Positions 16,728 through 25,427 of a DNA stretch of 64,000 bases are shown here, one piece after another. The position numbers and the translations under genes are program-made. Source of the stretch: Ancrocorticia sp. GTDB lineage: Bacteria > Actinomycetota > Actinomycetes > Actinomycetales > Actinomycetaceae. The notes below the pieces were generated by a model, which searched no databases, had not been told where the DNA came from, and saw only the letters and a list, made by a program, of their open reading frames with translations. The stretch spans positions 62,001-126,000 of the forward strand of contig JALCLX010000003.1 of assembly GCA_022648165.1 (NCBI GenBank), read 5' to 3'. The stretch's first letter is position 1, and each line of letters opens with the position of its first letter.

Positions 16728-16764
16728 GTTCTGGCGGCGGTGCATTCGGCGCCGCCGCCAGAAC
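16728..16764 (+). promoter_or_regulatory. Perfect 13-bp hairpin between pilin and sortase genes
   Basis: GTTCTGGCGGCGG at 16728-16740 is the exact reverse complement of CCGCCGCCAGAAC at 16752-16764, with an 11-base loop. No T tract follows. It probably attenuates readthrough or stabilises the pilin mRNA, so that shaft protein exceeds sortase. It abuts an in-frame ATG at 16766, which makes that codon an unlikely start. Confidence 0.7.
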
Positions 16765-16795
16765 CATGCTTAACGAAGAGAGGATGGCTTGCCGC

Positions 16796-17713
16796 GTGTC
16801 AGCGCAAATCGATCTCACAGCCCCAGTTCCACAACATATGCATTCCCGCTGTCCTTGGCGCATGCCGTGGTTGCAGCTGATCGCGAGTCTCGTCATCCTT
16901 GGGGGAGTAGCCCTGGCCCTCTATCCGCAGGTTGCCTCTTGGTTCTCCCAAAAGGAGCAATCTCGTGTCAATGAAATGGCCTTGGAATCCATGGAAAAGG
17001 CGCCGAATGATGACGACGTATACCGGGCTCAGCAGCTAGCCTTGGCACACGAATACAACGATGCGCTTGCCAGCGGGGCGCTATATGAAGCAAATGCTAA
17101 CATCGCCGTTGGCGACGGAACTGTAGCGGATGAGGCGCTTGATTACAGTAGCCTTCTCAATGTTACAGATAGCGGCTTCATGGGCCGGCTCAAGTATGAC
17201 GCCCTCTCTATTGACCTTCCGATCTACCACGGGACGGACGATGCAACACTGGAACGAGGAATCGGCCACCTGGAGGGAACCTCACTTCCGGTGGGCGGAA
17301 TCGGTACCCGGGCAGTGTTGACAGCACACCGTGGGCTGCCAGAGTCCACACTCTTCACCAACTTGGATCGTGCAGAGATCGGGGACACCTTCACAATTTC
17401 TGTGTATAGCCAGGTGCTCACCTACAAGGTAATCGAGATCCAGGTGATTCAGCCGGAGGAGACCAAGGCGATCCTGGCTGATCCAGATCGTGATCTCGTC
17501 ACACTAGTGACGTGTACGCCACTGGGCATCAACAGCCATCGGATCCTAGTGACCGGAGAGCGCGTCACACCTACCCCAGAAAGCGATATCGCGGAGGCTG
17601 CGGCGGTGCCGGAACTCCCCGGTTTCCCGTGGTGGGCCGTGATTCTCGGAGGAACGGTGGGGCTGATCGGTCTATACCTGTGGCGCGCAGGTTACCAGCG
17701 CGTGCCGGATTAG
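16796..17713 (+). CDS. srtC: Class C (pilus) sortase
   Basis: A membrane-anchored transpeptidase of about 305 residues. An N-terminal transmembrane segment (WLQLIASLVILGGVALAL) is followed by the extracytoplasmic sortase domain. The catalytic His lies in VLTAHRGLPESTLFTNL, the Cys in TLVTCTPLGINSHR, and the Arg in the same block; this block is the class C signature. A second hydrophobic segment near the C terminus (FPWWAVILGGTVGLIGLYLW) is typical of class C. It joins the pilin LPLTG Thr to Lys194 of the next pilin. Three starts are possible: ATG 16766 (touching the hairpin, no ribosome site), ATG 16784 and GTG 16796. The GTG is preferred because AGAGGA lies 11 bases upstream. It ends 10 bases before the convergent response regulator. 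Confidence 0.93.
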   Translation: MSAQIDLTAPVPQHMHSRCPWRMPWLQLIASLVILGGVALALYPQVASWFSQKEQSRVNEMALESMEKAPNDDDVYRAQQLALAHEYNDALASGALYEANANIAVGDGTVADEALDYSSLLNVTDSGFMGRLKYDALSIDLPIYHGTDDATLERGIGHLEGTSLPVGGIGTRAVLTAHRGLPESTLFTNLDRAEIGDTFTISVYSQVLTYKVIEIQVIQPEETKAILADPDRDLVTLVTCTPLGINSHRILVTGERVTPTPESDIAEAAAVPELPGFPWWAVILGGTVGLIGLYLWRAGYQRVPD

Positions 17714-17723
17714 CTGAATCGCG

Positions 17724-18383
17724 CTATTGAAAACTCACCAAGCCGGCGCGGGCAGCCGTGACCAAAACCTGCACCCGGTCTCGCACCCCCCACTTTTGCA
17801 TGATGCTTCCCAGGTGTGCCTTTACTGTGGCTTCAGAGACATGCATGGCCTGCGCGATTTCGTGATTTGACATGCCGGTGGCCAGATATTGCAAGGTTTC
17901 CGATTCGCGATCAGTGAGCACGGGCAATTCGTGAGAATGGTGCACATGATCCGATTCCGAATCGCGCACATGTTGCACCAGCATTGACGCCACGCGAGGA
18001 GAAAGCGCGCTAGTGCCCTCATGGGCTTGATGTAGTGCTGCTATAATCTCGTCCGCGCTCGACTCTTTCAGCATGTATCCCGAAGCACCGGCACTCAGCA
18101 TCGGCAACACGGTATCGGCCGTGTCAAGGGTTGTCACGGCCACAACGCACACATCAGGCCACCTCTGAGTAATCACCTTCGTAGCCTCAATGCCATCCAT
18201 GCCTGGCATTTGAATGTCCATCATCACAACGTCCGGATGGAACTTCTCCACTGCGGAAATTGCCTCACGCCCATCAGAGCATTGAGCCACGACCTGAAAA
18301 TCTGGATCGCGGGCCACGAAATGCGCAAGAGCCAGGCGTACTAGCGGATCGTCATCGGTGATAACCAGCTTGATTGTGCTCAT
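17724..18383 (-). CDS. NarL/LuxR-family response regulator
   Basis: A two-domain protein of 219 residues. The receiver domain (1-120) has the acidic pocket DDD at 10-12, the phosphorylated Asp56 (VVMMDIQMPGMDG), the conserved Thr in AVTTLD, and Lys in MLKESS. A LuxR-type helix-turn-helix spans about 155-213 (LTDRESETLQYLATGMSNHE and the following SEATVKAHLGSIMQKW). It is divergent from a matching histidine kinase, so the pair is a two-component system. The ATG at 18383 is chosen over an ATG 15 bases upstream because TACTAT lies exactly six bases before it (leaderless). The stimulus and target genes are unknown; proximity to the pilus operon makes that an obvious candidate only. Confidence 0.92.
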   Translation of the reverse strand: MSTIKLVITDDDPLVRLALAHFVARDPDFQVVAQCSDGREAISAVEKFHPDVVMMDIQMPGMDGIEATKVITQRWPDVCVVAVTTLDTADTVLPMLSAGASGYMLKESSADEIIAALHQAHEGTSALSPRVASMLVQHVRDSESDHVHHSHELPVLTDRESETLQYLATGMSNHEIAQAMHVSEATVKAHLGSIMQKWGVRDRVQVLVTAARAGLVSFQ

Positions 18384-18395
18384 ACACCAATAGTA
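18384..18395 (-). promoter_or_regulatory. Leaderless -10 element of the response regulator gene
   Basis: On the minus strand TACTAT (18395-18390) is followed by TGGTGT and the ATG at 18383. No Shine-Dalgarno is visible. Confidence 0.6.
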
Positions 18396-18677
18396 CACAG
18401 TTATGTACTACCTTTGACCAGCGCAAAGTGTAGCCAGGAGGCGGATGTGAAGCATTTCGGGAACGTCGACAATTGGAGAAGGTTGAACGAATCGCTAAAG
18501 AGGCATTCCGAGGGAGGTGGAAGAGATGTCATTTTGGAGGGCAGTAGGTTATTTTCTTGGAATTTTCCACTGAGTCATTTCCGCTTCAGCGGACAGTTGT
18601 ATTGCATGTATCATATTCTGTGTAGTTTTAAGACCCTCATTAGGTTATAACACCCGGTGAGACGCATAATTGATACT
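18396..18677. other. AT-rich divergent control region between response regulator and kinase
   Basis: No supported gene is present. A hairpin TCCGC-TTCA-GCGGA lies near 18580-18593, extended outward by ACTG/CAGT. Two -10-like boxes precede the kinase: TATAAC at 18646-18651, five bases before a possible GTG start at 18657, and CATAAT at 18665-18670, seven bases before the ATG at 18678. Confidence 0.45.
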
Positions 18678-19862
18678 ATGGCCGTACCGAAGCAGTCATC
18701 CCACACGTATCACGCCTCGTGGCTCAACACCACGGACAGGTTGAAGAAACCTGAAGTCGTGGCTCTTCTTCTATTCGTGGTTGTATCGGTAGTCCTGGAT
18801 GTTATCGGTATTTTCTCTCAGGGCATGGCGCGCCCGATTAATCATGTTATTTCAATAGCGGCAACGCTTGCGTTGGTTGCGTACGCATGGTGGCCGCGCG
18901 CCGCCACAATCGCGCTGGGCGCAGTGGTGCTCGTATCCTTCGCCGTAGCCGATGCGGCTGACGTTATTACTGCGGGTGCTTTCGCCGCATTCTTTGTGGT
19001 GCGGCTCTGCAGCACGTCCTGGATCTTTGCGTACACTGCGGTACTGCTGATCACATCTGGCATGATGCTCTCCGGTTTTGGAGGCGTAAATCAAACCAAC
19101 GCCGACGTGGGCGTGTATCTGATATTTGCGGCATTGGCGGGAGCCGTTGGCTTGGCGCTGCGCGCAGCATACGCGCGCCAGGACCGCTTAGAAAAAGCAC
19201 TGCAGGAACAAGCCGCGCTAGCGGAAGAACGCGAACGTGAGGCAATCCAGGCGGAGCGGCGCTGGATCGCAGGCGAGTTGCACGATTCTATCGCTCACTA
19301 CCTCACGATTATTTCCTTGCATTCCCAGCTATTGGACGATGAATCCACGCGTAAGGAATCGCAAGAGGCAATTCGGATGGCCTCGAAGAAGGCTTTGAGC
19401 GATCTGCGTTTTGTGATCAAATTGGCGTCAGATACGCCGCAAACGGACAGCGCGGCCCCTGGCGACCTATCTGCGGCAATTGCCGAAGCAACAAAGGAAC
19501 TAGAAGCCGTAGGGCACACGGTTGTGTGCACAGGGGACCCAGCAAATGAGAACATCCCACGTGGCGTGGACTTGATCTTTGCGCGTATTGTGCGCGAATC
19601 TGCTACGAATATCCTCAAGTATGCCGGAGCTGGGAACGTGGACGTGACGATCAGCGTAGCGCCGGAGGATGTGAGCCTTACCGTCGAAAGCCCGCTATCG
19701 CCACACCCGCCCACAAATGTGCCGTCAGCCGGCACTGGTATCAACCGCATGACGCAGCGAGTGCTGGGAGTTTCCGGGCAATTCAGTGCCGGCCCTGTTG
19801 GAAAGAAGTGGGTAGTTTATGCGCGGCTTCCGCTCACGTTGGCCGCATCGAATGCGCAATGA
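18678..19862 (+). CDS. Sensor histidine kinase, HisKA_3/NarX-DesK class
   Basis: A membrane kinase of 394 residues. About five hydrophobic segments occupy residues 28-165 and leave little room for an extracellular sensor domain. A coiled-coil-like linker (DRLEKALQEQAALAEERERE) leads to the HisKA_3 dimerisation helix with the phosphorylated His202 (GELHDSIAHYL). The ATPase domain has an N box (RESATNILKYAGA) and a G box near its end (AGTGINRMTQRV). It should phosphorylate the divergently encoded NarL-type regulator. The start is uncertain: ATG 18678 with CATAAT seven bases upstream, or GTG 18657 with TATAAC five bases upstream and seven extra residues. The stimulus is unknown. Confidence 0.9.
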   Translation: MAVPKQSSHTYHASWLNTTDRLKKPEVVALLLFVVVSVVLDVIGIFSQGMARPINHVISIAATLALVAYAWWPRAATIALGAVVLVSFAVADAADVITAGAFAAFFVVRLCSTSWIFAYTAVLLITSGMMLSGFGGVNQTNADVGVYLIFAALAGAVGLALRAAYARQDRLEKALQEQAALAEEREREAIQAERRWIAGELHDSIAHYLTIISLHSQLLDDESTRKESQEAIRMASKKALSDLRFVIKLASDTPQTDSAAPGDLSAAIAEATKELEAVGHTVVCTGDPANENIPRGVDLIFARIVRESATNILKYAGAGNVDVTISVAPEDVSLTVESPLSPHPPTNVPSAGTGINRMTQRVLGVSGQFSAGPVGKKWVVYARLPLTLAASNAQ

Positions 19863-19959
19863 GGCTTCGCAGGCGTGAGTAAGATGAAGGGGTGCAGTTT
19901 TGCACACTCCGAAAGCGCGTGCCCTCGTATGTGCGCGCCTAATTCAAGAAGGAGACCCC

Positions 19960-22008
19960 GTGTCCCATATTTCGATTGACGGCCGCACCTTTGATTCGTC
20001 TGAGCTCACCACGGGCCTAGAGTTCTATGCGGGAAAGCGATCCATAGTAGCGATCCGGGTTGCCGGAGAACTCAGGGATCTGGCAACGAATTTGTGCTCA
20101 CTGCCAGAAGGAACATCGGTAGAAGCCGTTGAGATTTCTTCGCCCGATGGCATGAACATATTGCGGCATTCGGCCACGCACGTCCTGGCACAGGCGGTTC
20201 AAGATCTCTATCCGGGCGTGCACCTCGGAATCGGCCCGTTCATCACGGATGGTTTCTATTACGACTTCGGCAACATCCCGCCCGTCACGCCGGAAGTACT
20301 CCGTGACCTCACCAAACGTATGCAGAAGATCGTCAAAGAGGGTCAGACTTTCCGCCGCCGCATAGTCACCGAAGAAGAGGCCCGCGCGGAGCTCGCCGAT
20401 CAACCATACAAACTCGAGCTCGTCACTACAAAGGGTGGGGGAGCTGAGGGCGCCTCGGTGGAAGTGGGTGGCCACGAACTCACGATGTACGACAATGTGC
20501 GCAGGGACGGCACGGTTGCGTGGAAGGATCTGTGCCGCGGCCCGCATTTGCCTAGTACGAAATACATCGGCAATGGCTTCGCGCTCACGCGCTCCTCTGC
20601 CGCGTATTGGAAAGGCGACCAGGATAACGACGCCCTACAACGCATCTACGGCACCGCATGGCCCACAAAGGACGAGTTGGTTGCGTACCAAACCCGTATC
20701 GCGGAGGCCGAAAAGCGCGACCATCGCAAGCTGGGCGCGGAACTTGATTTGTACTCATTCCCCGAGGAAGTAGGCCCAGGCCTGGTGCTGTTCCATCCTA
20801 AAGGTGGAATTCTGCGGCACGTGATCGAAGAGTACGTGATTCAACGCCACCTGGAAGCGGGCTTTGACTTTGTCCATTCCCCGGAGATCACGAAAGGCGG
20901 CGTGTTCCACACATCGGGGCATCTTCCGTACTACGCGGATACGATGTTCCCGCCGATGATCATGGATGAGGAACGAGACGAGGCCGGCAACATCACCAAG
21001 GCAGGCCAGGAATACTACCTCAAGGCCATGAACTGCCCCATGCATAACCTGATCTTCCGCTCTCGCGGGCGTTCCTACCGCGAACTTCCGTTACGCTTCT
21101 TTGAAATGGGCCATGACTACCGCTATGAGAAGTCTGGAGTAGTACACGGACTCACCCGGATGCGCGGCTTCACCCAGGACGATTCGCATACCTATTGCAC
21201 CCCGGAACAGGCGCAGGGCGAGATCACCATGCTGATCGAGTTCTTCCTGTCCATCCTGCGCGATTTTGGCCTGACCGATTACTACCTTGAGCTGTCCACG
21301 CGCGACGACGATGGGAAAAAGAAAGATAAGTTCATCGGTTCGGATGAAGACTGGGCCGAGGCCACTCGCATTTTGGAGGCCGCCTGCAAGTCCACCGGTT
21401 TGGATCTGGTTCCCGATCCGGGTGGGGCTGCGTTCTACGGTCCCAAGGTCTCTGTGCAGGTGAAGGACGCCTTGGGGCGCACGTGGCAGATGTCCACCGT
21501 CCAATACGATTTCAATCAGCCGGAACGATTCGGTTTGGAATACACCGCAGCAGACGGCACGCGCCAACGCCCAGTGATGATCCATTCGGCAAAACTCGGT
21601 TCGGTGGAGCGCTTTATCGGTGTGCTGGTGGAGCACTATGCAGGGGCGTTCCCCGCGTGGCTGGCACCTGTTCAAGCGCGCATCATCCCCGTTGCGGAAG
21701 CCTTTGATGGCTACTGCGGCGACGTCGCCGCGCGCTTGCGTTCACGCGGAATTCGCGTGGATGTGGACCATTCGGACGATCGTTTTGGCAAGAAGATCCG
21801 CAATGCTGCGAAGGAAAAGATACCCTTTACACTCATAGCTGGCGGGGACGACGTCGCGGCTTCCGCCATATCGTTCCGATACCGCGACGGCCATCAGGAA
21901 AACGGGATTCCGTTAGGCCAGGCAGTGGATCATATCTGTGATGTGGTGGCGCGGCGTGTGAACTCACCGGAAGGAGAACGCATTACGCCTGAATCTGCGC
22001 ATGCCTAG
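19960..22008 (+). CDS. thrS: Threonyl-tRNA synthetase
   Basis: A class II aminoacyl-tRNA synthetase of 682 residues. Order: a divergent N-terminal TGS-like region, the second editing domain ([17 protein letters not shown] near residue 65), the catalytic core with [20 protein letters not shown] and motif 2 around [20 protein letters not shown], and a C-terminal anticodon domain. The GTG at 19960 is chosen because AAGGAG lies six bases upstream; the frame is open further upstream, but there is no ribosome site there. TAAGAT at 19880-19885 may be a -10, and a small GTGCA/TGCAC hairpin (19892-19905) would then sit at the 5' end of the leader. The next gene overlaps the stop codon. Confidence 0.96.
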   Translation: MSHISIDGRTFDSSELTTGLEFYAGKRSIVAIRVAGELRDLATNLCSLPEGTSVEAVEISSPDGMNILRHSATHVLAQAVQDLYPGVHLGIGPFITDGFYYDFGNIPPVTPEVLRDLTKRMQKIVKEGQTFRRRIVTEEEARAELADQPYKLELVTTKGGGAEGASVEVGGHELTMYDNVRRDGTVAWKDLCRGPHLPSTKYIGNGFALTRSSAAYWKGDQDNDALQRIYGTAWPTKDELVAYQTRIAEAEKRDHRKLGAELDLYSFPEEVGPGLVLFHPKGGILRHVIEEYVIQRHLEAGFDFVHSPEITKGGVFHTSGHLPYYADTMFPPMIMDEERDEAGNITKAGQEYYLKAMNCPMHNLIFRSRGRSYRELPLRFFEMGHDYRYEKSGVVHGLTRMRGFTQDDSHTYCTPEQAQGEITMLIEFFLSILRDFGLTDYYLELSTRDDDGKKKDKFIGSDEDWAEATRILEAACKSTGLDLVPDPGGAAFYGPKVSVQVKDALGRTWQMSTVQYDFNQPERFGLEYTAADGTRQRPVMIHSAKLGSVERFIGVLVEHYAGAFPAWLAPVQARIIPVAEAFDGYCGDVAARLRSRGIRVDVDHSDDRFGKKIRNAAKEKIPFTLIAGGDDVAASAISFRYRDGHQENGIPLGQAVDHICDVVARRVNSPEGERITPESAHA

Positions 22009-22567
22009 GATGGAACATATGGAATTCGAAGATCCGGAAACGCTTCCTGGCGATCCTGACGGCCTGCAACGATTGTGGACGCCACACCGGGCTGCGTACA
22101 TTGGTGGAGAGAACAAACCGGCTGACAACGGCGCCGCTGAGTGCCCTTTTTGCCGGGCGCCGCACCGCAGCGATGAGGACGCGCTGATCATTGCACGCGG
22201 TAAAGAGTGCTTTGCGCTGTTGAATCTGTACCCGTATAACTCGGGCCACGTGCTGGTGTGCACGTATCGGCACGTTTCCCTCTACACGGAGTTAACGGAT
22301 TCTGAACGATCAGAGATGGGCGAGATGACGGCCGAAGCGATGCACACACTTGACCGGGCGATGCATCCGCAGGGCTTTAACCTTGGTATGAACCAAGGCG
22401 AGGCGGCTGGCGCTGGTATCGCGGCGCACATCCACCAGCACATCGTGCCGCGCTGGCGTGGTGACGCGAACTTCCTTCCCATCATTGCGCGCACAAAGGC
22501 TGTGCCCGCGATCCTTGCGGATACGCGGGCGCAGCTTGCGGGGATGTGGCACGCTACAGGGGATTAG
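22001..22567 (+). CDS. HIT-family nucleotide hydrolase (Ap4A-type)
   Basis: A protein of up to 188 residues with the histidine triad as [10 protein letters not shown] near residue 140, preceded by the N-terminal HIT strand-helix region ([18 protein letters not shown]). An ECPFC...H element may bind zinc. HIT enzymes cleave dinucleoside polyphosphates or nucleoside phosphoramidates. In mycobacteria the same gene sits between thrS and pgsA; here it follows thrS with an eight-base overlap, but pgsA is about 7 kb away because of the amino-sugar island. ATG codons at 22001, 22010 and 22019 are all possible starts. The 3' end overlaps the convergent ROK kinase by four bases. Confidence 0.9.
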   Translation: MPRMEHMEFEDPETLPGDPDGLQRLWTPHRAAYIGGENKPADNGAAECPFCRAPHRSDEDALIIARGKECFALLNLYPYNSGHVLVCTYRHVSLYTELTDSERSEMGEMTAEAMHTLDRAMHPQGFNLGMNQGEAAGAGIAAHIHQHIVPRWRGDANFLPIIARTKAVPAILADTRAQLAGMWHATGD

Positions 22568-23511
22568 AGCGCATCCAACCCCGCTAGGCAGGCACCAAGC
22601 GCTCCTACCGCTAGCCCGGGCGGAACGAGGGCGATTCGTTCTGCCAAGCCCATATGGGTGAGAAATGCAGAAGAGCGTGCTTGGTCCTGCAGCCGTGCGA
22701 TGAGCTGCCTTTCAAAGGGCTCACCAATATCGCTGACGCCTCCGCCAATCAATATGGCTTCGACGTCGAATGTCAAACCGATGATCGTGACGGCATGCGC
22801 GATCGCGCTCACCCATTCGTCACGGGCGGCGACCGCATGTGGATCGCCACGGTCGGCATGAGAGAATACGTCAACGCCCGCCTTAACTCCGGGGGGAGTG
22901 GGCCACATGCGATCCAGCGCGCGCCCCGATGCGTACAGCTCCAGGCAGCCGCGCTGGCCGCAGCGGCACGGCAAACCATCCTTCACATAGGGGATATGGC
23001 CTATCTCTCCTGCACTGTCACGGTAACCCAGCCGCGGCTTTCCATCCAGGATGATCCCGGCAGCCAGCCCCGTTCCAATGGAAATCAGTGCAGCATCACG
23101 CGCGGCGCCGGCGGCGTGGGCCGCCCCCAACGTGGCCGCGGTGGCGTCATTGACAACATGAACAGGCAACCCGAGTTCCGCGCTCGCTTTTGGCCCCAAA
23201 GGCACATTGGCCCCCGAAATCCCGACGTTGACACCGTGGGATACCGTGCCGCTGGCCGTATCGACGATGCCGGGTATCCCTACGCCGATACTCCGCAACG
23301 TGAGATGCGAAATGTCAGCACGAATCCGGCGAACAGCACTAGCTAACGAGTGGAGAACGCCGTCGAGCCCGGGTGCGGTAGGGACCCGCGCCTCGGCAAC
23401 TGGGCCGTGCGCACTGTAGGCGATGGCGAGTGTTTTTGTGCCGCCCACGTCCACACCCACAGCCGCCTCATCGGGAGCAATGGCATCGGAGAGGTTCCAG
23501 TGAATGCTCAT
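22564..23511 (-). CDS. ROK-family sugar kinase, probably for an amino sugar
   Basis: A 315-residue cytoplasmic kinase. The N-terminal phosphate loop is GVDVGGTKT. The ATP/sugar region has ISIGTGLAAGII, the sugar-binding ExGH is AGEIGHI, and the ROK zinc motif is CRCGQRGCLELY. No helix-turn-helix is present, so it is an enzyme and not a regulator. Its place as the last gene of an ABC transporter operon controlled by a ROK regulator, next to a GH20 hexosaminidase, suggests N-acetylglucosamine (or N-acetylmannosamine) as substrate; this is an inference. The ATG overlaps the permease stop codon by four bases, so translation is coupled. Confidence 0.86.
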   Translation of the reverse strand: MSIHWNLSDAIAPDEAAVGVDVGGTKTLAIAYSAHGPVAEARVPTAPGLDGVLHSLASAVRRIRADISHLTLRSIGVGIPGIVDTASGTVSHGVNVGISGANVPLGPKASAELGLPVHVVNDATAATLGAAHAAGAARDAALISIGTGLAAGIILDGKPRLGYRDSAGEIGHIPYVKDGLPCRCGQRGCLELYASGRALDRMWPTPPGVKAGVDVFSHADRGDPHAVAARDEWVSAIAHAVTIIGLTFDVEAILIGGGVSDIGEPFERQLIARLQDQARSSAFLTHMGLAERIALVPPGLAVGALGACLAGLDAL

Positions 23512-24443
23512 CCCTTCACAGCTCCTGCCACCAGTCCGGACGTCATCTTGTTCTGGACGATCAAGAAGAAGATGATCACCGGCACCGCGATGATGGTGGA
23601 CGCGGCCATTACTTGAGCCCAGTCAACGCCACGGTTCACGGATGCGTTCAGGAATTCGCGCAGCCAGAGTGGGAGCGTGCGTGCCGATTGTTCAGGCAAG
23701 GCGACCAACGCAATCGTGAATTCGTTCCACGCCTGCAAGAATGCGTAGACGCCTGAGGCGACCAGGCCGGGAGCGAGCAGCGGGAATGTAATCCGGAGGA
23801 ATGCTTGAGGCCGGGAAAGGCCGTCTACCATGGCGGCCTCCTCAAGTTCCACGGGTACGCCGGTCACGAAGCCGCGCAGCATCCAGATGGTGAAAGGAAT
23901 AATCGCGGCGGAGTAGAGAATCGTGACGCCCAGTACGGAGTTGAGCCCGAGCGCTGGAACTTTCAGCCCTACTGCTGAGAGCATCTTGTACTGTGCGATG
24001 AAAAGGCCTTCGGCCGGTAGCATCTGGATGATCAGAATTGCCAGAATGAAGCTCTTGCGTCCCCTGAACTTGTAGCGGCTCACGGCCAGAGCGGCAAGAA
24101 ACGCGAAAGCCAGCACTACTGCCACTGTGAGCAATGTGATCGAAAGGCTCATACGCAAGGCGGGCAGAAAACCCGGATCGGTTATTGCCTTCTTAAAATT
24201 CGAGAGCGTGGTGTGAGTGGGGAGGAATGAGGGTGGTATCTGCCGCAGCAAAGCGTTAGGGGTGAGGGCGGAGAGGATCATCCAATAGACCGGGAACACC
24301 CACGCCAGGCCCGTGACGATTCCTAACAGGTCGAACAGAATCTTCGAGGCGCGAAGCCGTGGCCGCCGCTGTGCTGCGCGCTGAGCGGGAGCAACCGCGG
24401 GGCTGGGAGCGGCGGTGGGGCTGATTACTGCGTAATGGCTCAT
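23508..24443 (-). CDS. Carbohydrate ABC transporter permease, MalG type
   Basis: A 311-residue inner-membrane protein with six predicted hydrophobic segments after a cytoplasmic Ala/Pro-rich N terminus. The cytoplasmic EAA loop that contacts the ATPase is EEAAMVDGLSRPQAFLRI with LPLLAPG-like continuation. The C terminus (IVQNKMTSGLVAGAVKG) is typical of MalG-like proteins in the CUT1 family, which import oligosaccharides. It overlaps the upstream MalF-type permease (ATGA) and the downstream ROK kinase. No ATPase gene is present in the cluster. Confidence 0.92.
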   Translation of the reverse strand: MSHYAVISPTAAPSPAVAPAQRAAQRRPRLRASKILFDLLGIVTGLAWVFPVYWMILSALTPNALLRQIPPSFLPTHTTLSNFKKAITDPGFLPALRMSLSITLLTVAVVLAFAFLAALAVSRYKFRGRKSFILAILIIQMLPAEGLFIAQYKMLSAVGLKVPALGLNSVLGVTILYSAAIIPFTIWMLRGFVTGVPVELEEAAMVDGLSRPQAFLRITFPLLAPGLVASGVYAFLQAWNEFTIALVALPEQSARTLPLWLREFLNASVNRGVDWAQVMAASTIIAVPVIIFFLIVQNKMTSGLVAGAVKG

Positions 24444-25366
24444 TGGTCAACCTCCTTGAGAAGAGAGCGAACGTAGGGCCAGCTGATCAGGATCGTCAGT
24501 GCAAGAACAAAAAGCGAAACCGCGGATGCGGCGCCGAAGTCGTGGCTGCCCATGCCAAGTTCGTAGATGAAGTTGCCGAGGAGGTTGGTTTCTTCCACCG
24601 GTGCGCCCGCATCTTGCAGCAAACGAATCTGCGCAAATACTCGCAGATCCCAAATCAGCTGGAGTAACAGCACGATCGAAAGCACGGGGCGAACCATGGG
24701 CATCAGAATGTAATGGAGCATCTGCGAGGCAGAAGCGCCGTCAATCTTCGCCGCTTCGATCACCTCTAGCGGCACTTGGGTGAGGCCCGCAAAAAGCGAC
24801 AAGGCGACAAAGGGAACCGACATCCAGATAATCACCGCGCTGGCGACGATAAAGAAGGTCAGCGGGTGTGATAACCAGGCAAACTGGCTGAACTGTGTGA
24901 GGCCAATCGCGGAGAGCAACCAATTGACCACGCCGGACCGGTAATCAAATAACCAGCGGAATACCGTCACCGCGGCCACCATCGGCATCGACCACGCCAA
25001 CAGGAGCGCAATCTGAACAAAGATCCGCACACCACCGTGCACGGCGCGCATCAGAAGCGCGATCAGGAGGCCCAAGGCAACCGTGGCGAGTGCGTTAAAG
25101 ATACAGAATGCAAGCGATCGCGCAACAACCGCCCAGAGTCTATCGTCAGAAAAGATGCGGGCGAAATTGTCAAAACCTGCGAATGTTGGCGGTTGGCCAA
25201 ATTGTTGAGCAAGCCCATATTCCTGGAGGGACGTAACAATTTGCCAGAACAGTGGGTAACCCAGACCGGCAAGAAGAATAAGAGTGGGCGCAAGCAGAAG
25301 AATATACGGGGTGACGTTCTTCTTTCGCCTCCTTTGCGGAGGGCGGACTCCCGTATCGATAGACAT
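24440..25366 (-). CDS. Carbohydrate ABC transporter permease, MalF type
   Basis: A 308-residue membrane protein with six hydrophobic segments starting at about residue 20 (YILLLAPTLILLAGLGYPLF). The EAA loop is IEAAKIDGASASQMLHYILM. It pairs with the MalG-type protein to form the translocation pore of a CUT1 sugar importer. The basic N terminus (PPQRRRKKN) is cytoplasmic. A 61-base gap containing a strong hairpin separates it from the binding-protein gene. Confidence 0.92.
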   Translation of the reverse strand: MSIDTGVRPPQRRRKKNVTPYILLLAPTLILLAGLGYPLFWQIVTSLQEYGLAQQFGQPPTFAGFDNFARIFSDDRLWAVVARSLAFCIFNALATVALGLLIALLMRAVHGGVRIFVQIALLLAWSMPMVAAVTVFRWLFDYRSGVVNWLLSAIGLTQFSQFAWLSHPLTFFIVASAVIIWMSVPFVALSLFAGLTQVPLEVIEAAKIDGASASQMLHYILMPMVRPVLSIVLLLQLIWDLRVFAQIRLLQDAGAPVEETNLLGNFIYELGMGSHDFGAASAVSLFVLALTILISWPYVRSLLKEVDQ

Positions 25367-25391
25367 GATGCTCCTGAAACTGTGTGGTGGG

Positions 25392-25418
25392 GCGTGGGGG
25401 CGCTAAGCGCCCCCACGC
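25392..25418 (-). promoter_or_regulatory. Perfect 12-bp hairpin after the binding-protein gene
   Basis: GCGTGGGGGCGC and GCGCCCCCACGC pair perfectly around the triloop TAA (read on plus). It starts 10 bases after the binding-protein stop and lies before the first permease. No T tract follows on the minus strand, so it is best read as an mRNA-stabilising or attenuating hairpin that lets the binding protein exceed the permeases. Confidence 0.7.
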
Positions 25419-25427
25419 GTGTGGTGT

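Noticed and set aside
15922-16896. Open frame of 324 codons opposite the major pilin
   Set aside because: Covers pilin, hairpin and sortase start in antisense; no domain.
18414-18650. Small open frame of 78 codons in the AT-rich control region
   Set aside because: TTG start without ribosome binding site, atypical composition and no similarity that I can see; best treated as control DNA.
25392-25418. Hairpin after the binding-protein gene as a full terminator
   Set aside because: No T tract on the minus strand, and the permease genes downstream have no promoter of their own.
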